A DNA stretch of 64,000 nt from Methylorubrum rhodesianum (GTDB taxonomy: Bacteria; Pseudomonadota; Alphaproteobacteria; Rhizobiales; Beijerinckiaceae): the NCBI RefSeq assembly GCF_014199985.1, contig NZ_JACHOS010000010.1, positions 124,001 through 188,000 of the forward strand. The letters are read 5' to 3'. Both the position numbers and the translations under genes were made by a program. Each line of letters starts with the position of its first letter. Position 1 is the stretch's first letter. Below, one piece after another: positions 43,197 to 52,111 of the stretch. The notes under the pieces are model-generated. The model did not search any database and was not told the origin of the DNA. It saw only the letters and a list, made by a program, of their open reading frames with translations.

Positions 43197-45326
43197 TTAA
43201 GCGGCGCGGCGCTTGCGCCCGTTCCACAGGTCGAGCAGGGCCGGAAGTGCGCTCGCCGGCACCGGCGGGCTGAACAGGTATCCCTGCACCTCGTCGCACC
43301 CCTCCTCGCGCAGCCAAGCGAGTTGCTCCGGCGTCTCGACGCCCTCGGCGGTCGTCGTCATGCCGAGGCTGGCGGCGAGGCTGACCACGGCCCTCACGAT
43401 GAAGTCTGAGCCCTGCTCCACCGTCAGGTCGCGGGTGAAAGACTGGTCGACCTTCATCTTGTCGAAGGGGAAGCTGCGCAGGTAGCTCAGGCTGGAATAG
43501 CCGGTGCCGAAATCGTCCATGGCGATCCGGACCCCGAGGTCCCGCAGCCCGTGCAGGATCGCAACCGTGGCGCTGCCGTTCACCAGCAGCACGCTCTCGG
43601 TGATCTCCAGCTCGAGACGGCGGGCGGGCAGCCCGCTCTCGGCCAGGGCCGCCTTCACCGTTCCGATCAGCGCGCTCGAGGTGAACTGCGCCGCCGAGAC
43701 GTTGACCGCGACCTTGAGGCCCTCGGGCCAGCCGACGGCCTCGCGGCAGGCGCGGCGCAGCACCCATTCGCCCAGGGGCACGATGAGGCCGATCTCCTCG
43801 GCGAGCGGCACGAACTCGGCGGGCGAGACCCGTCCGCGGGTCGGGTGGGTCCAGCGCAGCAGTGCCTCGAAGCCGCAGATGCGCTCCTGCGCGAGGTCGT
43901 AGATCGGCTGGTAGTGCAGGTCGAACGCTTCCGCCTCGAACGCGGCGCGCAGGTCGAGTTCGAGGGACCGCCGGGCCTGGAGCCGAACATCCATCTCCGC
44001 CTCGAAGAACCGGTAGACGCCGCGCCCGTCGCCCTTGGCCCGGTAGAGGGCGACGTCGGCGCATTGCATCAGGCGCTCGGCCTCAAGCCCGTCTCCGGGC
44101 GCGAGCGCGATGCCGATGCTGACGCCGACGATGACGGAATGATGGGTGAGCGCGTAGGGAGCGCTCACCACGTCGAGGATGCGCTGAGCCAGGGTCGCGG
44201 CATCCGCCGGTTCCCCGACCCCGGCCTGGATGACGGCAAACTCGTCGCCGCCGAGGCGGGCGACGGTATCGACCTCGCGCAGGCAGGCCCTGAGGCGGTG
44301 CGCCACCGCCCGCAGCAACTCGTCGCCCACCGCGTGCCCGAGGGTGTCGTTGACCTGCTTGAAGTTGTCGAGGTCGAGACAGAGCACGGCGAAACCGGTG
44401 TCGCGCCGTGCCTGAGTGATCGCCCCGTCGATCCGCTCGCGCAGCAGGACGCGATTGGGAAGGTCGGTCACGGCATCGTGCCGAGCCATATGGGCGATGC
44501 GGGCCTCGGCGTTCCAGCGCTCGGTCGCCTCCTCGTAGATCGCCACGAAGCCGCCGCCGTCGATCGGCCGGATCTCGACGGCGACGACGCGGCCGTCGGC
44601 GAGATGCTGGATTTGGGTCGGCACCGCGTCCGACCGGATCAGCGCACCGATCTCGGCGAGTTGTTCGGACTCGCTCCGATCCGGCAGATTGCCGGACTGG
44701 ACGTTCCTGCGCAGCACCTCGGATGCCGGCATGCCGGGCGTCACCGCGCCGGGAGGCAGTTGATAGATCTCGTGATAGCGGCGGTTGACCACCAGCAGAC
44801 GGTGATCGCGGTCGTAGAGCAGAAAGCCCAGTGACAGGGTGTCGAGCGCCGCGTTCAGTCGGGCGATGCGATCGCTCAACTCCTCCTCACGGCGCTTCAG
44901 GACGGCGAGGCCGGCCGTCTTCGCCCCCTCGGCGGCAGCGTCGCGATCGGCCCGCACCGCGCCCGCCTTGGCAAGGACGGCGTCGAGCTCCGCGAAGCCC
45001 GTGCCCGCGGCGGCCGGCATCGGATCCGTGGCGATGCGCCCGGCTGCCTCCTCGGCCAGACGCATCGCCGCGGTCAGGCACTGGGCCAGCCGGAACACGA
45101 CGAGGAGCACGAGGGCGAGCGCCGTGGCGCCGACGCCCGCGACGAGCAAAGCACGCGCGGCCGGATCCGCGGGGAGCGAAGCCGCGAGCACGCCGATGAG
45201 CGATCCGATCACGATCAGGCACAGCCACAGGCCGGCTCGAAGCACCGCTGCGCAAATCGTTGCCCGGCCGCTTCGCACGACCGGCTGCCGGCTCGCGATT
45301 GCTTGATGTACGGCCCGCGCCTGCAT
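43197..45326 (-). CDS. Membrane GGDEF-EAL protein with PAS domain
   Basis: A 709-residue protein for making and/or degrading cyclic di-GMP. Order: two membrane helices (~25-48 and ~60-82), a short linker helix, PAS (~155-275, LSLGFLLYDRDHRLLVVNRRYHEIY), GGDEF (~290-450) with intact RLGGDEFAVI near 360, and EAL (~465-705) with GFEALLRW near 484 and later DDFGTGYSSLSYL and KVDQSFTRDL. Both active sites look intact, so it may have either activity. It is the farthest of three same-strand signalling genes divergent from flgE. Upstream at 45435-45450 is a palindrome that may be an operator. Confidence 0.95.
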   Translation of the reverse strand: MQARAVHQAIASRQPVVRSGRATICAAVLRAGLWLCLIVIGSLIGVLAASLPADPAARALLVAGVGATALALVLLVVFRLAQCLTAAMRLAEEAAGRIATDPMPAAAGTGFAELDAVLAKAGAVRADRDAAAEGAKTAGLAVLKRREEELSDRIARLNAALDTLSLGFLLYDRDHRLLVVNRRYHEIYQLPPGAVTPGMPASEVLRRNVQSGNLPDRSESEQLAEIGALIRSDAVPTQIQHLADGRVVAVEIRPIDGGGFVAIYEEATERWNAEARIAHMARHDAVTDLPNRVLLRERIDGAITQARRDTGFAVLCLDLDNFKQVNDTLGHAVGDELLRAVAHRLRACLREVDTVARLGGDEFAVIQAGVGEPADAATLAQRILDVVSAPYALTHHSVIVGVSIGIALAPGDGLEAERLMQCADVALYRAKGDGRGVYRFFEAEMDVRLQARRSLELDLRAAFEAEAFDLHYQPIYDLAQERICGFEALLRWTHPTRGRVSPAEFVPLAEEIGLIVPLGEWVLRRACREAVGWPEGLKVAVNVSAAQFTSSALIGTVKAALAESGLPARRLELEITESVLLVNGSATVAILHGLRDLGVRIAMDDFGTGYSSLSYLRSFPFDKMKVDQSFTRDLTVEQGSDFIVRAVVSLAASLGMTTTAEGVETPEQLAWLREEGCDEVQGYLFSPPVPASALPALLDLWNGRKRRAA

Positions 45327-45635
45327 CGCTGATCCGACCTTCTTCTCCGCTGCCGGCAGGAATGCCCGGCTTGGGTTAAGAGGGCCTCACGGAATGCCAA
45401 CCACAGATCGTTTTTTCTTCGGGATCGCGGGTATTTGGCGAGTCAGCCAAGTGTCTGGAACGGGCACGGGATGCGTCGCCGAGCGGATTCGGTTGAACCG
45501 TTCGGGACGGCGGATCCGGGCCGTGCTCGCGCCCCGCGCGGCCCGACCATGGGCGGAAACGCGGGCAGAGATCACGGAGCCCGACACTGCCGTGTCGGGG
45601 CGGCCGAGGCGTTCGGACAGCGGTGATCGCGCCGG
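45327..45635. other. Intergenic region between GGDEF-EAL gene and response regulator
   Basis: These 309 bases hold the GGDEF-EAL promoter. A palindrome TTGGC-N6-GCCAA lies at 45435-45450, and CTTAACCC (minus strand) at about 45373-45380, similar to a CtrA half-site. No gene is supported; a plus-strand frame through the region is a shadow. Confidence 0.45.
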
Positions 45636-46088
45636 TCAGAACTTGCCGAGCAACGGAAATTCCTGGCTCAGCGTCGACTCGGACGGCAGCGGCGCCTCGC
45701 GGCGGCGCGGCTTGCGGTTGAGCACCTGTTTCAGCTTCGTCTTCAGGAGGTTGATGTCGAACGGCTTGAGGATGAACGCATCGGCCCCCGCGACGTGAGC
45801 GTGGTTGATGTCCTCGAAATCGAACGAGGTCTCGGTGAGGATGAAGGGCGTGTTCATCAGGCTGTCGTCCGCCCGGATCTCCCGCAGGAGTTGAAGCCCA
45901 TCCATCGGCTCCATGGCGAGATCGGAGATCACCAGGGCGTAGCGGCGCTCCCGCATGCGCTTGAGGGCCTCGGGGCCGTCGGACACACCCTCGACGTCGG
46001 GGAAGCCGAGGCGGGACATCAACTCGATGATCAGCCGCAGGAGCTTGGGCTGGTCATCGACGATGAGGATGGGAAGCGTGTCGCTCAT
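45636..46088 (-). CDS. Single-domain response regulator
   Basis: A 150-residue CheY-like receiver without output domain. Acidic pocket Asp11/Asp12 (ILIVDDQPK), phospho-acceptor Asp56 (LVISDLAMEPMDG), a threonine in PFILTET, and Lys in FILKPFD complete the active site. The C-terminal ~25 residues are basic and Ser/Pro-rich. It begins 60 bp after the end of the BLUF-type gene, same strand, so they may be cotranscribed. The output is presumably another protein: a kinase, a motor or the GGDEF-EAL protein. Confidence 0.9.
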   Translation of the reverse strand: MSDTLPILIVDDQPKLLRLIIELMSRLGFPDVEGVSDGPEALKRMRERRYALVISDLAMEPMDGLQLLREIRADDSLMNTPFILTETSFDFEDINHAHVAGADAFILKPFDINLLKTKLKQVLNRKPRRREAPLPSESTLSQEFPLLGKF

Positions 46089-46148
46089 GGCGTCCGAGGT
46101 CGTGTCTCAACAGGAACTCTGGAGGGCGGGCCGAGATGGCCCGCCCGC

Positions 46149-46616
46149 TCAAACGAACAGATGGTCGATGCCCTGCTTGGCCATCGATTCGGCTTGAAGC
46201 GTTACGGCCAGCCCATGAATGGCGCTGCCCTTCGGCGTTCCCCGCTGCAGCATCGGCAGAAGGCCGGATTTGGCGAAGTGCGGCTCGTTGGCGGCCGTCC
46301 GGCTCACCGTAGTGAACGAACTCACGAACTCGCGCTTGGCGATTTCGCGCCATTCGACGATCTGGACGTCGCGATGTCGGGAATCGGCGGCGATCCGCTG
46401 GAACGTTTCGTTGACCGATTGCCGCTCGCCCTCGACGACCTGGATCGCGAAATTCTGATCGATGATCAGGAAGCTCGTGATCACTGCGAATTCGTTCTTC
46501 TTCTGAGCCTGACGCGTGATGTCGCCGATCTGCTTCGCGCGCAGGGCCGGCTCGTTCGAGATGGTCAGGCGCGAGAAGTAGATCAGGTGGACGAGGCTCG
46601 TCCTCTTGTTCTTCAT
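46149..46616 (-). CDS. BLUF-domain (blue-light FAD) protein, divergent
   Basis: A 155-residue protein; residues ~7-100 align with BLUF photoreceptors (AppA, BlrB, YcgF). The three residues of the flavin hydrogen-bond switch are present: Tyr13 (LVHLIYFSR), Asn41 (QAQKKNEF) and Gln59 (FAIQVVEGE); the Asn-Gln distance of 18 equals that in AppA. The RIAADSRHRDVQI and EIAKREF blocks also fit. Unusual: the Asn-x-Arg and Thr-Gly positions are changed (NEF, ITS), and the AppA Trp104 position is not aromatic Trp. The C-terminal ~55 residues are unrelated to known outputs. Start ATG 46616. Confidence 0.82.
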   Translation of the reverse strand: MKNKRTSLVHLIYFSRLTISNEPALRAKQIGDITRQAQKKNEFAVITSFLIIDQNFAIQVVEGERQSVNETFQRIAADSRHRDVQIVEWREIAKREFVSSFTTVSRTAANEPHFAKSGLLPMLQRGTPKGSAIHGLAVTLQAESMAKQGIDHLFV

Positions 46617-46779
46617 GGATGCCGTCCGACGCGAAAGCTCAGCATCCACCCTAGCGGCCGTAGCGATAACGGGTCGTAAACACGCTTGCACCCGGCAGAA
46701 ACTGCCGCGCGGCCCGGCGAGATGAGCCAAATCTGCCGAGACGGCGCGGAGCCACCCCAACAATTCCAGCAACTTAACC

Positions 46780-46796
46780 CTGGCACGGCGATTGCG
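46780..46796 (+). promoter_or_regulatory. Sigma-54 (-24/-12) promoter of the flgEKL operon
   Basis: CTGGCACGGCGATTGCG matches the consensus YTGGCACG-R-N3-TTGCW at all key positions except the last base. Its -12 GC lies 49 bp before ATG 46844. TTAACC just upstream (46775-46780) resembles a CtrA half-site. Class-specific sigma-54 control of hook genes is known in Caulobacter. Confidence 0.88.
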
Positions 46797-46843
46797 CCCC
46801 CGCATCCACCGCCCCGTGCGGCCTTGTGGAGCGAGTCAACGCC

Positions 46844-48229
46844 ATGGACGTCTTTTCCGCGCTTCAGACCGCGGTCTCGGGCCTGAAGGCGCAATCCTTC
46901 TCGCTGAGCAACATTTCCGGCAACATCGCGAACTCGCAGACGACCGGCTACAAGCGCATCGATACGGGCTTCGTCGACATGCTCGTCGACAGCAGCAACA
47001 CCAGGAACCAGACCGCGGGTTCGGTCGGCGCCTTCTCGGAGCTCACCAACTCGATCCAGGGCAACAAGGTCTCGACCGGCGTCTCGACCAACATGGCCCT
47101 GGACGGCGAGGGCTTCTTCGTGGTGCGCAAGAAGACCACCGACGCGGGCGGCAGCGAGAGCTTCTCCACGGCCAACCTCTACACCCGCCGCGGCGACTTC
47201 GCTCCGGACAAGGACGGCTACCTCGTCAACGGTGCGGGCTCCTACCTCGTCGGCGCGAGCCTCGACCCCGTCACGGGCCAGACCAACGGGACCGGCGCGA
47301 TCAAGATCTCCAACGCGATCATCCCGGCCAAGCCGACGACGACGATCACCTACTCGGCCAACCTGCCGAAATCGCCCGCCACCACCACGGCCGCCTCATC
47401 GAAGGGCCTGCTCTCCGCCTTCAGCGACGGTACCGACGCGCGGGTGACGCCGGCCAACGGCGCGACCGGGGGCACCGTGTCCCAGAGCAACGCCCAGAGC
47501 CTGATCGACAACAGCGTCGCCGGCCCGGCGCTGACCGTCTACACCGCCTCCGGCTCCCCCGTGAGCATCCAGAGCCGGTGGGCGAAGGTGGCCGCCGGCG
47601 ACGCGGCGACCGGCACCAGCGACACCTGGAACCTGTTCATCGCCGACAAGACCAGCGTCGCCGGCAACCAGACGAGCTGGTCCAATATGGGCCAGGCCTT
47701 CACCTTCAGCGCCAGCGGGCAGTTGACCGCCCCGACCGGAAGCACGGTCCCGATCAACAACCTCACGGTCGACGGCGTCAACGTCGGCTCGGTCGGCCTC
47801 GATATCAGCGGCGGCCTGACGCAATACGCCGCCGCTTCCGGCACGGTGACCACCAACGACCTCAAGCAGAACGGCTACGCCTCGGGTTCGCTGAACTCCG
47901 TCGAGGTCGGCGAGAACGGCATCATCAGCGGCAAGTACTCGAACGGTTCCGTGATCGGGCTGGCCCGGATCGAAGTGGCCCAGTTCGTCAATCCGGACGG
48001 GCTGAAACCGGATTCGCTGGGCAACTACCAGCAGACCGTCGCCTCGGGCGAGGCGATCATCGGGCTCAAGGACTCGGCCGTGGTCGGTGCGAACGTCGAG
48101 CAATCGAATACCGACATTGCTGCGGAATTTTCCAAGATGATCGTTACCCAGCAGGCCTACTCTGCCAACACGCGAGTCATGTCCACGGCGCAGACGATGA
48201 TTTCCGACCTCTTGAACGTCATCCGCTGA
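46844..48229 (+). CDS. flgE: Flagellar hook protein FlgE
   Basis: The hook protein polymerises into the flexible joint between basal body and filament. The protein is 461 residues. N-terminal rod/hook signature: LQTAVSGLKAQSFSLSNISGNIANSQTTGYKR; C-terminal: SNTDIAAEFSKMIVTQQAYSANTRVMSTAQTMISDLL. The central part (~75-370) is Thr/Ser/Gly/Ala-rich as in hook proteins. ATG 46844 is chosen over an upstream in-frame start (46826). It is the first gene of flgE-flgK-flgL, with a sigma-54 promoter 50 bp upstream and a terminator after flgL. Confidence 0.95.
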   Translation: MDVFSALQTAVSGLKAQSFSLSNISGNIANSQTTGYKRIDTGFVDMLVDSSNTRNQTAGSVGAFSELTNSIQGNKVSTGVSTNMALDGEGFFVVRKKTTDAGGSESFSTANLYTRRGDFAPDKDGYLVNGAGSYLVGASLDPVTGQTNGTGAIKISNAIIPAKPTTTITYSANLPKSPATTTAASSKGLLSAFSDGTDARVTPANGATGGTVSQSNAQSLIDNSVAGPALTVYTASGSPVSIQSRWAKVAAGDAATGTSDTWNLFIADKTSVAGNQTSWSNMGQAFTFSASGQLTAPTGSTVPINNLTVDGVNVGSVGLDISGGLTQYAAASGTVTTNDLKQNGYASGSLNSVEVGENGIISGKYSNGSVIGLARIEVAQFVNPDGLKPDSLGNYQQTVASGEAIIGLKDSAVVGANVEQSNTDIAAEFSKMIVTQQAYSANTRVMSTAQTMISDLLNVIR

Positions 48230-48240
48230 CCGGTCCCTGA

Positions 48241-48250
48241 GGGAGGAGAG
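48241..48250 (+). promoter_or_regulatory. Ribosome-binding site of flgK (TTG start)
   Basis: GGGAGGAGAG sits five bases before the TTG at 48256. The strong site supports this uncommon start. Confidence 0.75.
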
Positions 48251-48255
48251 ACGCC

Positions 48256-50148
48256 TTGGCTCTCGACGCGTTCAGCACGGCCACCGCCGGCCTGCGGGTC
48301 ACGCAGGCCCAGATCGGGGTCGTCTCGCAGAACATCGCCAATGTCGGCACGGCGGGATATGTCCGGCGCACGCTCTCGCCCGTCAGTTCCGGCACGGGCA
48401 ATGCGGGCGTCGCCACGGGCACGATCGGGCGCGCCCTCGACGCCGCGGCGCTCAAGCAGCTCCGCTCCGAAACATCGGGCGCTTCCTACACCTCCCTGAT
48501 GTCCAAGACGCGCTCGCAGCTCGACACGCTCTACGGACGCCCGGGCGACAGCACGGCGCTCGACAGCGTGTTCAACAGCTTCACGCTCTCGCTTCAGACG
48601 CTGGCGGCCAATCCGACCTCGACGGCCGCGCGGGCGACGGTGCTCAGCGCGGCCAACGACATCGCCACACGCATCGGCAGCGCCGCCAACGGAGTTCAGG
48701 CCCTGCGCTCGGGGCTGGAGACGCAACTCGACATCGACACCGAGAAAGCGAACAGCCTGCTCGCGCAATTGGCCAAGCTCAACACCCGCATCGTCGCGGC
48801 ATCGGCCGGCGACCCGAGCCGCCCGGATCTCGAGGACCAGCGCGACCAAGCGCTCACGAGCCTCTCGGGCCTCATCGACATCAACGCCGTCACACAGAGC
48901 GACGGCAGCGTGAGCGTGCTGACGAGCTCCGGCGTCACCCTGCTCGACCGCTCCGACGCCGCCTCGCTCAGCTTCGATCGCCGCGGCACGCTGTCGGCCA
49001 ATGCGCTCTACGATCCCGACCCGTCGCAGAGCGGGGTCGGCACCATCGTCGCGACGACGCCCGGCGGCGGCAAGATCGACCTGCTCGCCTCCGGAGCGAT
49101 CCGATCTGGCTCGATCGCCGCTGCGATCGAGCTGCGCGACACGGTGCTGCCGCAGGCCCAGCGCCAGCTCGACGACCTCGCGGCGGGCCTGTCGCGGGCG
49201 ATGTCCGACCGTCTCGCCACCGGCACGGTTCCCACCGACGGCACCAAGGGCGGCTTCGACATCGACCTGACCGGACTCTCGGCCGGCAATGCCCTCACTC
49301 TGACGGTCCAGGACGGGAGCGGGACGCAACGCAACATCATCCTGGTGCCGTCCTATCAATCGCCGCCGCCGGCGATCCCGGCCGGGAACACCGACGACGC
49401 GAACGCCACTGTGATCCCGTTCACCATCCCCCAGCCCGGTCCGGGCCGCGACCCCGCCACGGTCCGCGACGCGATCGCCGCCGCCCTCGGGGGAGGCTAC
49501 TCCGTGTCGAGCGCCCCGGGGGGCGCGGCGGGGGCGATGCGGATCCTGTCGACCGGCGGCGCCACCCTGGTGGCCGCGAGCGCCAGCGTCACGCAAGTGA
49601 CCTCGTCGAGCGACATCAAGGGTTCCACGACGCAGATTCCGCTCTTCGTCGACGGCGCGTCCGCCGCGCTCTACACCGGCTCCTTCGACGGCGGCTCGCA
49701 GCTCACCGGCTTCGCCCAGCGCATCGCCGTGAACCCCGCGGTGGTCGGCAGCGCCGGCAGCCTCGTCGGCATCACCGGGACGGGCGCCGGATCGAGCACC
49801 GGGGACGGGACCCGGCCCCAGGCCCTCTACAGCGCGCTGACGGGCACGCAGCGTCTGTTCTCCTCGTCGAGCGGCATCAGCGGCATCGACGCGCCGACAC
49901 GTTCGAGCGTCGCGGACTTCGTCCAGGGCGTCATCTCGGTGCAGGGGGCGGCGGCGGCGGCGGCGCAGGATCTCGACGAGGGGCAGAGCATCGCCCTCTC
50001 GACGGCGCAGGGGCGCTTCGCCTCCGCCTCCGGCGTCAATATCGACGAGGAGATGTCGAATCTGATCGCGCTCCAGCAGGCCTACGCCGCCAACGCCCGC
50101 GTGCTGACCGCCGCCCGCGACATGATCGATACCCTGCTCAGGATCTAG
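48256..50148 (+). CDS. flgK: Flagellar hook-associated protein 1 FlgK
   Basis: FlgK forms the first hook-filament junction layer. The protein is 630 residues. N-terminus: FSTATAGLRVTQAQIGVVSQNIANVGTAGYVRRT, C-terminus: VNIDEEMSNLIALQQAYAANARVLTAARDMIDTLLRI, both standard. The core (residues ~160-570) contains HAP1-typical EDQRDQALTSLSGLIDI. The start is TTG 48256, with a strong ribosome-binding site, 26 bp after flgE. There is no ATG before the conserved N-terminus. The length is within the family range. Confidence 0.95.
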   Translation: MALDAFSTATAGLRVTQAQIGVVSQNIANVGTAGYVRRTLSPVSSGTGNAGVATGTIGRALDAAALKQLRSETSGASYTSLMSKTRSQLDTLYGRPGDSTALDSVFNSFTLSLQTLAANPTSTAARATVLSAANDIATRIGSAANGVQALRSGLETQLDIDTEKANSLLAQLAKLNTRIVAASAGDPSRPDLEDQRDQALTSLSGLIDINAVTQSDGSVSVLTSSGVTLLDRSDAASLSFDRRGTLSANALYDPDPSQSGVGTIVATTPGGGKIDLLASGAIRSGSIAAAIELRDTVLPQAQRQLDDLAAGLSRAMSDRLATGTVPTDGTKGGFDIDLTGLSAGNALTLTVQDGSGTQRNIILVPSYQSPPPAIPAGNTDDANATVIPFTIPQPGPGRDPATVRDAIAAALGGGYSVSSAPGGAAGAMRILSTGGATLVAASASVTQVTSSSDIKGSTTQIPLFVDGASAALYTGSFDGGSQLTGFAQRIAVNPAVVGSAGSLVGITGTGAGSSTGDGTRPQALYSALTGTQRLFSSSSGISGIDAPTRSSVADFVQGVISVQGAAAAAAQDLDEGQSIALSTAQGRFASASGVNIDEEMSNLIALQQAYAANARVLTAARDMIDTLLRI

Positions 50149-50162
50149 CTGCGGAACCGCCG

Positions 50163-51956
50163 ATGACCATTTCCGCCTTCGCCGCCGGCACGTATCGCTT
50201 CGACCGCCAGTCGGCGAGCCTCGTCGGCATGAAGAACCAGCTCGACGGGCTGGCCCAGCAGCTCTCGACGGGGCGCACCGCCGAGACCTATGGCGGCCTC
50301 GGCGTGGCGCGCACCACCAGCCTCAGCGCCCACGCGGCGATCAGCGCCCAGGACGGCTATCTCGCGGCGATCACCTCGGCCGAGACCCGGGTGAAGCTCA
50401 CGAGCGCCAGCCTGACCCAGCTCAAGTCGCTCTCCGACAGCACCCGATCCAATCTCAGCGGCAACGTCGCCTCCCGCAACCAGACCCTGCCGGCGACCAC
50501 CGTGCAGCTTGCCGCCAACAACCTCGCGGCGGCCGTCGATGCCCTGAATCAGCAGGCGGGCGGGGTCTACGTCTTCTCGGGGCGGGCCACCGACACGCAA
50601 CCGGTCGTGTCCCAGCAGGCCATGATGGACGGCATCCCGGCGGAGGGCCTGGACGGGCTCAAGGCGCTGATTGCCGAGCAGAAGAAGGCCGATCTCGGCC
50701 CCTCGGGGAACGGACGCCTGATCCAGGGCATCGGCACACGGACGGTCAGCCTTTTCGAGGATTCGAACCCGGAGGCGCGGGCGAATTTCGGCTTCGCGCT
50801 CATGGCCGCGTCGAGCTCGAACGCCGCGACCCTCGGCGCCAGCTTCATCCCCGGGGCAAAACCGGACGTCTCCCTGAACTTCGCGCAGCAGCCCGTCGAC
50901 GGTGCGCAGGTGCGGGTGGTCGTGCAGCTCGCCGACGGCAGTCAGAAGACCCTCGACCTGACGGCGCGGGCAGGCGAGGCCGGGAACGCGGCGGGTGCCT
51001 TCTCCATCGGCAGCACCACGGCCGAGACCGCGGCGAACCTGAAGCGGGCGCTCGGCGGAGCCGACATCGCCAGCGTGCAGAGCGCGAACCCTCCCGGGGT
51101 GACGGCCGCCTTCGCCAACGGGCAGGCCGCCTCGACCTCCTTCACGGTCGGCAACGGGGTCGCGGCCGGCGACTCCATCACGCTCAAGCTCGGCCTGCAT
51201 GACGGCACGACCAAGACGATCACCCTGACGGCCGCCGCCACCGCCGATCCCGCCTCCACGGCGGCCTTCGCCATCGGCGCGACGCCGGATGACACCACCG
51301 CGAACCTGTCGCGGGCGCTCCAGAACGCCCTGACGGCGGCCGCCAACACCGGACTCTCGGCGAGCTCGACGGCGCGCGCCTCGCTCAACTTCTTCGAGGG
51401 GTCGCCCGTCGAGGGCCTGAGCCCGCGACGTGTCGCGGCCGACGGCAACGGCTACGCCGAGACCGCGAGCGCCAAGACCGTGATCTGGTACAAGGGCGAC
51501 ACCGCCGCCGACCCCCGGGCCACGGCGACCGTGCAGGCCGGCACCAGCCGGACGGTGGAGATCGGCGCGCAAGCCAACGAGGAGGCGATCCGCCGGACGC
51601 TGGCCGGCATCGCCGCGATGGCGGCCGAAGGCTTCACCACGTCCGCCGGCACGGTCGATACCGCGCGTTTCGAGGCGGTCTCCAGCCGGTCGGCGAGCCT
51701 GCTCACCGCGAGCGAGGGCCAGCAAAGCCTGGAGCAGCTCGGCACCGATTTCGGCCTCGCGGCCAGCAGCATGGCCAACGCGAAATCGGTGGCGAACACC
51801 ACCAAGGCAACGCTCGAGGCATCCCTCGACGGTGTCGACACGGTGTCGACGGAAGAGGTCGCGGCCAAGCTCCTAAGCCTGCAGACGCAGTTGCAGGCGA
51901 GCTACAAGGTGACCTCGATCCTCTCCGAGATGAGCCTCGTGAACTACCTGCGCTGA
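50163..51956 (+). CDS. flgL: Flagellar hook-associated protein 3 FlgL-like (enlarged)
   Basis: The third gene of the unit, a flagellin-fold protein. The N-terminus has RQSASLVGMKNQLDGLAQQLSTGRTAETYGGL, C-terminus ANAKSVANTTKATLEASLDGVDTVS and then LLSLQTQLQASYKVTSILSEMSLVNYL, both coiled-coil flagellin-like. At 597 residues it is about twice a typical FlgL (about 300), because residues ~200-480 hold an insert of beta-rich sequence with at least two related repeats. Position after flgK and the terminal sequences argue for FlgL rather than filament flagellin. Starts 14 bp after flgK; a terminator follows. Confidence 0.85.
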   Translation: MTISAFAAGTYRFDRQSASLVGMKNQLDGLAQQLSTGRTAETYGGLGVARTTSLSAHAAISAQDGYLAAITSAETRVKLTSASLTQLKSLSDSTRSNLSGNVASRNQTLPATTVQLAANNLAAAVDALNQQAGGVYVFSGRATDTQPVVSQQAMMDGIPAEGLDGLKALIAEQKKADLGPSGNGRLIQGIGTRTVSLFEDSNPEARANFGFALMAASSSNAATLGASFIPGAKPDVSLNFAQQPVDGAQVRVVVQLADGSQKTLDLTARAGEAGNAAGAFSIGSTTAETAANLKRALGGADIASVQSANPPGVTAAFANGQAASTSFTVGNGVAAGDSITLKLGLHDGTTKTITLTAAATADPASTAAFAIGATPDDTTANLSRALQNALTAAANTGLSASSTARASLNFFEGSPVEGLSPRRVAADGNGYAETASAKTVIWYKGDTAADPRATATVQAGTSRTVEIGAQANEEAIRRTLAGIAAMAAEGFTTSAGTVDTARFEAVSSRSASLLTASEGQQSLEQLGTDFGLAASSMANAKSVANTTKATLEASLDGVDTVSTEEVAAKLLSLQTQLQASYKVTSILSEMSLVNYLR

Positions 51957-52005
51957 GGCAGACCCTCGGCGGCCGGCATACCACGCTCACAGCCACCCGA
52001 AACAA

Positions 52006-52035
52006 GAACGGCCCGAGGTTTCCCTCGGGCCGTTC
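52006..52035 (+). terminator. Terminator of flgEKL operon
   Basis: A 13-bp perfect stem, GAACGGCCCGAGG with its complement, and a four-base TTTC loop. No T-run follows, only GTCATCC, so it may work in both directions or with Rho. Confidence 0.75.
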
Positions 52036-52111
52036 GTCATCCCCGATCCGGTCGATCCCTGTGGGATGGTGGATCGGGGCTTTGCTGAAACACCGCGCGG
52101 GCGGGCCGATC

